DNA from: JAKORR01 sp964608495
Lineage (GTDB): Bacteria > Armatimonadota > Zipacnadia > Zipacnadales > FEN-943
Length of the DNA stretch: 8,625 nt
Assembly: GCA_964608495.1 (NCBI GenBank)
Contig: CAZSOQ010000224.1
Coordinates: forward strand, 1 to 8,625
Direction: 5' to 3'
The notes beneath the pieces are model-generated. The model was not told the origin of the DNA and did no database searches. It saw nothing but the letters and a program-made list of their open reading frames with translations. Of the stretch, positions 1 through 8,300 are shown piece after piece. The translations under genes were made by a program, and so were the position numbers. Each line of letters starts with the position of its first letter. Positions within the stretch are counted from its first letter, which is position 1.

Positions 1-201
1 CACCAAGGGTTTGGGGGTAGACCGTCCCCCGCACCACGCTTTCGCGCCCGGCGGCGTCCCCCGCCGCACGGTTTTGCGCCCGGCGCGCCCCACGTACCGT
101 CTCGCTCCCCCGCTGTTTCCCCGAAGGGCCTGTCCCGCCCGTGGCGAATCTCGTCCCGGCGCCTTCGTCTACCCTTGGCCCGTCATGGGAGGCCGATCGT
201 C
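1..201. other. Non-coding leader upstream of the flavoenzyme gene
   Basis: No convincing coding region is visible; the open frames here are compositionally biased shadows rich in Arg, Pro and Ala. Two short GC hairpins can be drawn: GGGGG at 13-17 with CCCCC at 26-30, and GCGGCG at 51-56 with CGCCGC at 62-67. The second is followed by TTTT at 72-75, so it could be a poor intrinsic terminator for a gene off the left edge, but the four bases between stem and T-run weaken this. No good -35/-10 pair was found. The operon promoter probably lies here or further left. Confidence 0.5.
187..192 (+). promoter_or_regulatory. Ribosome binding site deciding the start of the flavoenzyme gene
   Basis: GGGAGG lies 9 nt upstream of the GTG at 202. 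The alternative in-frame TTG at 175 lies upstream of this site and is itself preceded by pyrimidine-rich sequence without any purine-rich motif. The GTG at 202 is therefore the better start, trimming nine residues from the longest open frame. Confidence 0.75.
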
Positions 202-2418
202 GTGCAGTTCCCCAGGCATGTCATCGAGAAGGACGTGGTGGTTATCGGCGCGGGCCCGGCGGGCCTCTGCGCGGCCCTTGCGGCGGCGCGTCTCGGGTCC
301 CGCACGGCGCTGGTCACGGACCGCCCGGTGTTGGGCGGCTCGGCGAGCAGCGAGGTGCGCGTGACGCCTTCCGGCGCCGACACCGCCCCGTGGAATCGCT
401 TCGCCCGCGAGACGGGGATCATGGAGGAGATGTCGCTCCGCCTGGCCCACAAGGCGCACGTCAGCGGCCTCTGGCGCTGGATTCAGTATGACGAGCTATA
501 CTTCGACCTGGTGTACGCCGAGCCGAATCTCGAGTTCTTCCTCAACACCACGATCCACGCCGCCCACTGCGAGCGCCCCGGCCGGCTCGACGCCCTCGAG
601 GGCATCCAGCTGCGCTCCGAGCGCGTGCTCGAGTTCCGCGCGCCCTTCTTCGTGGACTGCTCGGGCGACGGCGTCGTGGGCTTCCTGTCGGGTGCGGAGT
701 ATCGTGTCGGCCGCGAGAGCAAGTCCGAGTTCGGCGAAACCTACGCCCCCGACGTCGCCGACCGCCGCACCATGGGCGCCACCCTCCTCTTCTCCACTGT
801 GGACCGCGGCCACGCCGTGCCCTTCACGGCTCCCGACTGGGCTCTGGACGTCCGCGACCTCCCCACCCTCCTCGAACCGTCCAAGGCCATCGGCCGCGGC
901 TTCTACCGCCGCCCCGACGGCACCTTCTACGGCCTGTGGTGGGCCGAGTACGGCGGCTCTCTCGACTCCATCCACGACGACGCCGATGTCCTCTGGCACA
1001 CCCGCCGCCTGGTCTACGGCCTCTGGGACTACATCAAGAACAGCGGCAAGTTCCCGGAAGTCGAGCGCCTGGAGATAGACTGGATCGCCTACCTGCCCGG
1101 CAAGCGCGAGTCTCGCCGCCTGATCGGCCCCTACATCGCCACGGCCAACGACTTCCTGACCCAGCGCGATTTCAACGACGCCATCGGCTTCTGCGGCTGG
1201 CCCATTGACATCCATCCCCCCGACGGCTACCGCGATCCCCTGCCGGCCTGCACCCACGATTACCTGCCGGGCATCACCGACATCCCCTATCGCTGCCTCT
1301 ACTCGACCAACGTCGAGAACCTCCTCTTCGCCGGGCGCGATGTCAGCGTCTCGCACGAGGGCCTGGGCACTCTGCGGGTCATAGCCACCACGGCCGTCAT
1401 GGGCCAGGCCGCGGGCACCGCCGCCGCCTACTGCGCCGCCCACGACCTCAAGCCCGCCGACCTCTATCCGGACCATCTCCCGGAGCTTCAGCGCATCCTC
1501 GCCCGCCACGACCAGTCCATCCTTGGCCATCGCCTCCTCGAGGACGATGACCTCTCGCGCACCGCCACCGTCCGCGCCTCCTCCGAGCGCAGGCTCCAGG
1601 TGGTCGAGGGCGACCAGTGGTACAACCTGGCCCAGCGCCTCGGCTTCCTCTGCCCGGTCGAGTCCGACGAGCTCGAAAGCCTGTCCTTCTACGTCCGGCC
1701 CGTGCGCCCCACCGAGCTACGCGCCCGCGTCTTCGGCTGCGACAAGCCCCACAACTACCGCCTGCAGAACCTGCTCGCCACCGTCGCCGTGCCCTGCCCC
1801 GAGGAGGGCTGGGTGACCCTGGACCTGCGGGTCAGCCCCGGCGACGGGCGCAAGGTCTTCGTGGTCTTCGACACCAACCCGGACCTGCACCTGCGCTTCG
1901 CCGACACGCGGCTGACCGGCGCCCTCGGCCTGGCCGTCGCCGACAGCCCCGAGATCGGCTACGCCACGTCCTTCCGTTCCCTGCGCCTCACGCCCTGCTT
2001 CAAGATCGCCCCCGAGCAGCGCGTCTTCCGCCCCGAGGCCCTCCAGGACGGCTACATCAGGCCCCACGGCCTGCCCCACCTGTGGTCCTCCGACGAGATC
2101 GCTCCGGGGCGCCCCGCCTGGGTCGAGCTTACCTTCCGCCACGAGGCCCGCATCGCCGCGGTCGAGATCGTCTTCCACACCGACCTGAACACCCAGCGCC
2201 ACGACATCACGGGCATGCACCCCGTCGTCCGCGACTACGAGCTCCTGGCGCTCACGGCCGAGGGCGAGCGGCCCCTGGTCCGCGAGGAGGGCAACATCCT
2301 CCGCTTCCGCCGCCACACCTTCCAGCCCCTGCTGGCCCGCGGCGTGCGCCTCATCGTCTATAGCGCCTGGAACACGCGCTACGCCGAGGTCTTCGACCTG
2401 CGCGTGTACCCCGAGTAG
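202..2418 (+). CDS. FAD-dependent oxidoreductase with C-terminal beta-sandwich region
   Basis: This 738-residue protein starts at GTG and is a flavin-binding oxidoreductase of the FAD_oxidored (PF12831-like) type. Visible motifs are the Rossmann dinucleotide fold with GAGPAG at residues 16-21, the GGSASSEVRV segment at 45-54, a second FAD contact VDCSGDG at 151-157, and a C-terminal FAD motif LLFAGRDVSVSH at 374-385 followed by LGTLRV and GQAAGTAA (401-408). Together these match a family common in Bacteroidetes, Planctomycetes and Armatimonadota glycan loci. Residues from about 455 onward are beta-rich; the last ~130 (about 608-738) read like a discoidin/CBM32-type galactose-binding sandwich. 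There is no signal peptide or membrane segment, so a cytoplasmic location is inferred. The substrate is unknown; sugar or glycoside oxidation is suggested only by the neighbours. The stop is TAG, 22 bp before the next start, which points to an operon. Family call strong, function weak. Confidence 0.9.
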   Translation: MQFPRHVIEKDVVVIGAGPAGLCAALAAARLGSRTALVTDRPVLGGSASSEVRVTPSGADTAPWNRFARETGIMEEMSLRLAHKAHVSGLWRWIQYDELYFDLVYAEPNLEFFLNTTIHAAHCERPGRLDALEGIQLRSERVLEFRAPFFVDCSGDGVVGFLSGAEYRVGRESKSEFGETYAPDVADRRTMGATLLFSTVDRGHAVPFTAPDWALDVRDLPTLLEPSKAIGRGFYRRPDGTFYGLWWAEYGGSLDSIHDDADVLWHTRRLVYGLWDYIKNSGKFPEVERLEIDWIAYLPGKRESRRLIGPYIATANDFLTQRDFNDAIGFCGWPIDIHPPDGYRDPLPACTHDYLPGITDIPYRCLYSTNVENLLFAGRDVSVSHEGLGTLRVIATTAVMGQAAGTAAAYCAAHDLKPADLYPDHLPELQRILARHDQSILGHRLLEDDDLSRTATVRASSERRLQVVEGDQWYNLAQRLGFLCPVESDELESLSFYVRPVRPTELRARVFGCDKPHNYRLQNLLATVAVPCPEEGWVTLDLRVSPGDGRKVFVVFDTNPDLHLRFADTRLTGALGLAVADSPEIGYATSFRSLRLTPCFKIAPEQRVFRPEALQDGYIRPHGLPHLWSSDEIAPGRPAWVELTFRHEARIAAVEIVFHTDLNTQRHDITGMHPVVRDYELLALTAEGERPLVREEGNILRFRRHTFQPLLARGVRLIVYSAWNTRYAEVFDLRVYPE

Positions 2419-2425
2419 GCCGCAC

Positions 2426-2430
2426 GGAGG
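2426..2430 (+). promoter_or_regulatory. Ribosome binding site of the DUF6259-like gene
   Basis: GGAGG lies 10 nt before the ATG at 2441, inside the 22-bp gap after the preceding stop. It supports this ATG over the in-frame ATG at 2462, which would be 31 nt away from the site. Confidence 0.7.
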
Positions 2431-2440
2431 CTCTCGCCCC

Positions 2441-5215
2441 ATGGCTCGCCATCGTCTGCCCATGCGCCCCGGGCTCCGGCGCCTTCGGCTCTGCCCGGCC
2501 GCCGCCGGCCTGGCCGTCTTCGCGGCCGCCCTGTGCCTCGCCGCGCCCGAGATCGTCCGCGACGACCCCGCGACGCTTACCATCCGCAATCGCCACCTCG
2601 AGGTCCGCTTCTCCGACGGCGCCCTCCGCGCCCTCACCGACCGCTGCACCGGCCGCGCGCTCCTCCAGTGGCCCGCCGACACCCCCGCCTGGACCGTCGA
2701 GGTGGACCACCGGACCCTCCAGCCGCCCGCTGCCGCGTCCCTGAGCCCCGTCTCCCACTCAGGCCTCGTGTCCGTGACCGCCACCTCCGCCGTCGCGGGC
2801 GACGATCCCATCACCGGCGCTTACCGCGTGACCCTGGGCGACGACCCCTGGGCCGAGCTTTCCATCCGCATCGAGAACCGTGGCCGGCGCGAGGTCGAGG
2901 TCCTGACCTTCCCCAGCGGCGCCTTCTGGCCCACCGGCCCTGGCCGATTCCTCGTCCTGCCCTACCAGAGCGGCATGATCCTCCCCCTCGACCACCGCTT
3001 CCCCCGCATCCTCAAATACGGCCTCGTCCCCTTCGTCGAGGGCTACCCGGGCAACCTGTGCAGCATGCAGTGGTTCGGCGCCTACGACGATGCCGGCGCC
3101 GTCATGCTCCTGGGCACGGACCGCTACGGCTCCCTCAAGCGCCTGGGCGCCCAGCCTGACGAAGCAGCCTCGCCCGGCGGCGGCCGCGCCCGCGTGGTCT
3201 GCGAGCACCAGGCTTCCCTGCGCCCCGGCGAGGCCTTCAGCCCCGCCCCCTGGCGCGTCCTTGCCCTGCCCGGCGGCGACTACCGCGCCATGTGCGCCGC
3301 TTACCGCGACTGGGTCCGCGAGCGCCAGGCCCCCGGCGCCGCCGTCGCCCGCGACCGCGTAGGCGCCGTCGAGAAGACACCCCTCCAGTTCGTCTCCTGG
3401 CAGGCCAGGCTTGTCGCCCGCCCTCACCTCGCCAGGGTCCTCACCACCCACGGCTACCCCGAGCACGCCGTCCGCACCGGCGCCCGCGGTGAGCCCATCC
3501 CCTACGTGCCCTACGGCCTTGCCCTGGCCCTCGTCCGGCGCTTCGAGGACATCTACCGCAGTCCCCTCACCCCCCAGCTCTGGAGCCCCTTCGTCGAGGG
3601 CGGCGGCTGGAAGCTCTTCCCCCACCGCGCCTTCCTGGAGGACCCGATCGTCGTGGACGGCCTGCGCTTCCCAGGCCTCAGCCTCCCCGACTTCCTCGCC
3701 GAGACCGACCGCCGCGGCTCGCCCATCTTCCTGTACGTCAACCCGTCCTTCTGGCGCAACGGCAGCTCGGACTTCGACATCGCCGACATGTTCGACAAGG
3801 ACGGCGACGGCGTCGGCGACACCTTCGGCGGCTTCGAGGCCCAGGCCAGTGACGACTCGGCCTACGTCAGCCCCCTGCCCGTCCGCCCCTACCTCGTCGC
3901 CCAGCTCTCCCGCCTCTCCGGCTCCGGCCCCGACGCCCTGGGCACGGCCAACGGCATCATGTTCGACTCTTCCCAGGTCTTCGGCGCCGGCCTGTGGTGG
4001 GGCAGCCGCGTGCGCGGCGACCGCATCTCCTGCCTCGACCGCAACCCCCGCGCCCGCTACCTCGAGCGCTACGGCTACTTCGGCCGCGACAGCGGCGTGC
4101 AGGACAAGCTCGCCACCTACCTGGCCCTTCACGAGGCCACGCCTCACGCCGCCAAGGCCGGCGAATGGATCGGCGAGTTCGAGACCCTTTTCCTCGACGT
4201 CAACGCCGGCAGCGTCTGCCTCAAGCGTGAGTATCCCGACACCACCCCGCGCCCGCCCGACGAGAACGTCATCCCGGTCCCGCTCTTCCAGATGGTCTAC
4301 GGCGACAGCGGGGTCTTCGTCATCCGCGTGGGCGCGGCCTGCGACGCCACCCTCGCCGCCGGCAAGCCCGACGAGGCGATCCCGGCCGAGGTGTCCCGCC
4401 GCGGCAGCGCCCTCTTCGGCGCCGTCCACCAGGTGCTCTACTGGGGCGGCGTGCGCTGGGCCGGCCTGGCCTACAACCGCCTCCGGCCGCGCACCTGGAT
4501 GGTCGTGCGCGACAATGCCGCCCGCCACGCGATCTTCGCGGGGCGCGCCCGCTTCCGCATGTTGGCCCCCGCCGGCGCCGAGACCACCGGCCTCTTCACC
4601 GTCCGCGAGACCTCCTGGCTCGACCAGGACGGCGCGACCGTCGGCCTGCACTGGGACAACAACGCCGGCCGCGACGCCGCCGTCACCGGCCTCCTCGACG
4701 GCGAGACCGTGGCCGTCTCGTCCCTCTGGGGCGCACCGGACTTCCTCCCCTCGTCCCTCGACCGCCTCCGCGCCGGCGCCACCCTCACCCTCCTGCGTGA
4801 CGGCCACTTCGCCGCCTGGGCCTTCGCCGGCCACGCCTCTCGCGCCGGCCGGCCCGCCCTCGCCATCACCGACAGCCTGCCCACCCCCGAGGGCCTCAGC
4901 GTCGTCTGGGACGGCTCCTACCTCAGCGTCGCCAACGAGCAGCCGCGCGACCGCCGCGTCCGCGTCGAGTTCTCCGCCCCGCCGGGCAGGCTCGTCCCCT
5001 TGCCGCCCTACCAGCCTTGCCGCCCCGACGGCGCGCCCATCGAGGACGCCGAGCCGCTCGTCTACAATCAGGCCACCCAGTGGCGCGCGCAGGTGCGGGA
5101 CGGTCGCGCGGTGCTCGACGTGACCCTACCCGCGGCCCGCCCGGAGCCGGGTGATCGGCCCCTGGCCGTGCCCGCGTCCCTGGCGGCCTTCCAGTTCATC
5201 CCGCCGCAAGCCTAG
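2441..5215 (+). CDS. Exported glycosidase-like protein (DUF6259-like)
   Basis: The product has 924 residues. The N-terminus has an Arg-rich n-region, a hydrophobic core at about 19-33 and a likely signal peptidase I cut near CLA-AP (after residue 34 or 35). Cys32 does not sit in a proper lipobox. Residues about 37-275 form a beta-sandwich of galactose-mutarotase type. The segment YRAMCAAYRDWVRE (281-294) is the usual link into a TIM barrel spanning roughly 305-690. Barrel segments resemble DUF6259 proteins: GIMFDSS with Asp509, the acidic stretch GEWIGEFE with Glu579 and Glu581, and VPLFQMVYGD (613-622). By analogy with retaining glycosidases of this fold, Asp509 and one of the Glu residues are candidate catalytic residues, but this is inference. 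Residues 452-460 form a calcium-loop-like DKDGDGVGD. A further beta-rich region ends the protein. The substrate is unknown. It is transcriptionally coupled to the flavoenzyme gene. The DUF6259 assignment comes from remembered motif patterns and is moderate; export and a glycosidase-like fold are more secure. Confidence 0.85.
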   Translation: MARHRLPMRPGLRRLRLCPAAAGLAVFAAALCLAAPEIVRDDPATLTIRNRHLEVRFSDGALRALTDRCTGRALLQWPADTPAWTVEVDHRTLQPPAAASLSPVSHSGLVSVTATSAVAGDDPITGAYRVTLGDDPWAELSIRIENRGRREVEVLTFPSGAFWPTGPGRFLVLPYQSGMILPLDHRFPRILKYGLVPFVEGYPGNLCSMQWFGAYDDAGAVMLLGTDRYGSLKRLGAQPDEAASPGGGRARVVCEHQASLRPGEAFSPAPWRVLALPGGDYRAMCAAYRDWVRERQAPGAAVARDRVGAVEKTPLQFVSWQARLVARPHLARVLTTHGYPEHAVRTGARGEPIPYVPYGLALALVRRFEDIYRSPLTPQLWSPFVEGGGWKLFPHRAFLEDPIVVDGLRFPGLSLPDFLAETDRRGSPIFLYVNPSFWRNGSSDFDIADMFDKDGDGVGDTFGGFEAQASDDSAYVSPLPVRPYLVAQLSRLSGSGPDALGTANGIMFDSSQVFGAGLWWGSRVRGDRISCLDRNPRARYLERYGYFGRDSGVQDKLATYLALHEATPHAAKAGEWIGEFETLFLDVNAGSVCLKREYPDTTPRPPDENVIPVPLFQMVYGDSGVFVIRVGAACDATLAAGKPDEAIPAEVSRRGSALFGAVHQVLYWGGVRWAGLAYNRLRPRTWMVVRDNAARHAIFAGRARFRMLAPAGAETTGLFTVRETSWLDQDGATVGLHWDNNAGRDAAVTGLLDGETVAVSSLWGAPDFLPSSLDRLRAGATLTLLRDGHFAAWAFAGHASRAGRPALAITDSLPTPEGLSVVWDGSYLSVANEQPRDRRVRVEFSAPPGRLVPLPPYQPCRPDGAPIEDAEPLVYNQATQWRAQVRDGRAVLDVTLPAARPEPGDRPLAVPASLAAFQFIPPQA

Positions 5216-5371
5216 AGCGCCCCGAACGACCTGCCCCAGGCCGACCCCGCACCACTGTGCGAGGCGAGGGCGCGCAGGCGTTCCCGTTCGGCCCGCCCAA
5301 GTGGAGGACTCCCCACCGCCGCGGCCAACCTCCCCTTCCGACCCACTGTCACCGCCCGGGGGGGCACCGCG
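5216..5371. other. Intergenic spacer before the GH42-like gene
   Basis: This 156-bp gap holds no credible gene. The only structure noticed is a weak imperfect hairpin, GTGGAG with CCCCAC, around 5300-5315, with one mismatch and no T-run, so it is not a convincing terminator. No clear promoter elements are seen. The gap is long enough for a second promoter, but readthrough from the upstream pair is equally possible. Confidence 0.5.
5358..5364 (+). promoter_or_regulatory. Weak G-rich ribosome binding site of the GH42-like gene
   Basis: A run of seven G ends 7 nt before the ATG at 5372. It can pair partly with the anti-Shine-Dalgarno sequence but lacks the central A of GGAGG, so it is weaker than the sites of the two upstream genes. 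Confidence 0.45.
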
Positions 5372-8300
5372 ATGATAGTCAGACACGCCTGCCCGCTCGC
5401 CGCGGCTCTCGCGCTCAGCGCCATCTGCCTCGCGATCGAGACCGACGTGCTCTTCGACGGCTCCGACGCCTCGGCCTGGGACCCCGGTCGCGACCAGGCC
5501 CGCCTCGACCGCGAGCTCTCGCTGCACGAGATGACGCAGGCCACCGACCCCGCTGCCCTGAGCTGGCGCTTCGTCCCGAAGGAGTTCTCCTTCAACGACA
5601 TCTTCCTGCGCAGGCCCATCGGCCGCCGCTTCAGCACGGTCCGCGTCCGCGTGAGGAATGAGGGCGCGGCGTTCACCCTCGCCTGCAAGATCGCCGACGA
5701 CGGTGGCGCCGAGTGGTCGGCCAATCAGGTACCCCTGCCCCCCGGCCAGGATTGGGCGTGGGTCGAGTTCCCCTGGGACGAGTGGAAGGTCGCTTCCTGG
5801 TCGCGCGACGACGACGGCCGGATCGGCTTCCCTCTGCGCTACTTCACGATCATCGCCTTCAACGTCAAGGCCGGCGTCGAGTACCACCTGGACATCGCGC
5901 GCGTCGAGGTCCTAAGGCCCGACCGCCCCGTCGCCACGGTTCACGAGCTGAACCTTCCCGCCACTCTCACCCACGGCAAGAGCTACCGCATCCCTCTCAC
6001 CTTCGCCCTCGACAAGCCCTGCCTGGACGACGCCGCCTGGCTCGCCTTCCGCCAGGGCGCGACCGACCTCTTCAGGGCCCCCATCCGTCTTCCCGTGCCT
6101 CTCACCCAGGCCCAGCACGGCCAGCCAGTGACCGCCGAGCCGATCCGCGTGCGCGTGCCCGAGTTCGCCCAGGGCGGCAGCTACATCGTCGCCCTGCGCC
6201 TCGGCGAAGCCCGCATCGCGCGCGGACAGACAATCACCGACGAGGAGGTGGGCCACGTGACCATCGAGGCGAGGAAGCCGGCCAGGACGAGGGCCGAGGT
6301 GCGCCTGCACCAGGGCGCGCCCACGATCTTCATCAACGGTCGGCCCCACAACGGCATGGCCTACACGGCCTATGGCCCGTCCGTCGAGGTCTTCTCGGAC
6401 TTCGCCAGGGCCGGCGTGACCCTCTACTCCTTCAGCGCCACACCCACCGAGGCAGGCTACGGCCTTTCCCGCACCGCCTGGACCGCGCCCGGCGAGTACG
6501 ACTTCTCCCAGCTCGACGAGCGCGTCCTCATGGTCCTCCAGGCCAATCCCGACGCCTACTTCTTCCCGCGCCTGTACATCCACGCCCCCAAGTGGTGGAG
6601 TGACCAGCACCCCGACGACATCGTGCTCATGGACCCCGGCGACGGCAACTACGAGCCCTTCATCCACTCCGGCGGCAAGCCCGCCCCGAGCTGGGCCTCC
6701 GAGCAGTGGCGCAGGGACACCGTCGAGGGCCTGCGCCGCCTCATCGCCCACGTCGAGGCCTCGCCCTACGCCGACCGCTGCATCGGCTACCACATCGCCT
6801 CCGGCACCACCGAGGAGTGGATGATGTGGGGCGGCAACGAGAACCAGTGGGTGGACTACTCCCCCGTCAACGTCGCCCGCTTCCGCGCCTGGCTGCGCGA
6901 CACCTACGGCTCCGTCGAGGCCCTGCGCGAGGCCTGGCACGACGACCAGGTCACCTTCGACACCGCGGCGATCCCGCCCAAGGCCCGTCGTGCCACCTGC
7001 CAGTTCGGCTCCCTGCGCGACCCGGCCCGCGAGCAGCCCGTAATTGACTTCTACCTCTACAACTCCGACCTCGTCGCCGACACCATCTGCTACTTCGCCC
7101 GCGCCGTCAAAGACATCTGCGGCCGCGACAAGACCGTCGGCGTCTTCTACGGCTATCTCCTCCAGCTCTGCGGCGAGCAGCGCCAGCAGAACGCCGGCCA
7201 TCTCGGCCTCGGCAAGGTCCTCGCCTCCCCAGACGTGGACTTCCTCTGCAGCCCCACCAGCTACGCCTTCCGCCAGCTCGGCGGCGAGGGCACCAGCCAC
7301 TTCATGTCCCTCCTCGGCAGCGTCAGCCTCCACGGCAAGCTCTGGTTCGACGAGAACGACATCCGCACGTCCCTCTCCGGCGGCGAGGTCGGCGGCTGGG
7401 GCAAGCCCCCGGACGTCCAGGGCGATATCCTGCAGCAGGACAAGGAGCTCGCCAACGTCCTCGTCCATGGTGCGGCTCAGTGGTGGTTCGACGTGGGCGG
7501 CAACAAGTACAACGACCCGGCGCTCATGGGCCGCCTCGGTGAGCTCACCGCCGACGCCTCGCGCACCCTAGAGCTCGACCGCTCCCCCGCCGACCAGGTG
7601 GCCTTCGTCGTGGACGAGAAGAGCCTGTGCTACCTCCGCGTCGCCGATCCGCTGGGCCGCTGGCTGCTGATGGGCCAGCTCCCGGCCCTGCACCGCCTTG
7701 GCGCCCCGGTCGGCCACTACCTGGTCACCGACCTGCCGCGCATCGCCGACCGCAAGCTGTTCATCATCGCCACGAGTTTCGCCCCCACGGCCGAGGACCG
7801 CCGCGCCCTCGACGCCCTCAAGCGCGACGGCCACGTCCTCCTCTTCCTCTACGCCCCGGGCCTCTATCGCAACGGCCGCCTCGACGAGGGTGCCATGGCC
7901 GACCTGACGGGCATCAACCTCCGCCTCTCGACCGACCCGGCACCTCTGCGGGTCACCCTCACCGGCGGCCACTCCCTCACCGACGGCCTCCAGGGCCTCA
8001 CCTATGGCGAGAACCACGAGACCTTCCCCATCGTCTACGCCGACGACCCGGACGCCACCCTTCTCGGCACCCTGGCCGACGGCCGCGCCGGCCTGGTCGT
8101 CAAGAAGCACGACGGCTGGACGGCGCTTCACTCCACGGTCCCCATGCTGCCCGCCGCGCTGCTCAGGAACATCGCCCGCGCCGCCGGCGTCCACCTGTAC
8201 ATCAGCACCGAGGACGTGGTCTACGCCTCGCGCGGCCTGCTCGCCGTCAGCGTCAAGGAGCCCGGCCGGCGCACGATCCGCCTGCCGCGCAGGGCCAACG

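Noticed and set aside
51..75. Possible intrinsic terminator in the leader
   Set aside because: The stem is only 6 bp, and TTTT is separated from it by four bases and is short. It is mentioned only as a weak structure.
73..100. Possible sigma-70 promoter TTGCGC - 16 bp - TACCGT
   Set aside because: Both hexamers match the consensus poorly, and in such GC-rich sequence a pair like this is expected by chance.
496..1530. Antisense open frame opposite the flavoenzyme gene
   Set aside because: It is Gly/Val/Ala/Glu-rich without motifs, and the sense strand carries complete FAD-binding signatures over the same span.
2441..2542. Lipoprotein signal in the DUF6259-like protein (Cys32)
   Set aside because: The residues before Cys32 (Ala-Ala-Leu) do not make a lipobox, and a better signal peptidase I site follows at CLA-AP.
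2759..4834. Long antisense open frame of 691 codons opposite the DUF6259-like gene
   Set aside because: Its product is a low-complexity string of Gly, Ala, Glu and Val with no motifs. Such frames arise opposite genes whose third codon positions are nearly all G or C, and the sense frame has clear domains.
3411..5123. Alternative + strand frame of 570 codons within the DUF6259-like gene
   Set aside because: The translation is almost entirely Ser, Pro, Thr and Ala, the expected shadow of GC-rich codons read out of frame.
5372..5440. Lipoprotein signal in the GH42-like protein (Cys19)
   Set aside because: Cys19 is preceded by Ser-Ala-Ile, which is not a lipobox; cleavage after Ala21 by signal peptidase I fits better.
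5912..7468. Long antisense open frame of 518 codons opposite the GH42-like gene
   Set aside because: It has the same compositional bias (Gly, Val, Ala, Glu, Asp), no recognisable domain, and lies wholly within a well-supported sense gene.
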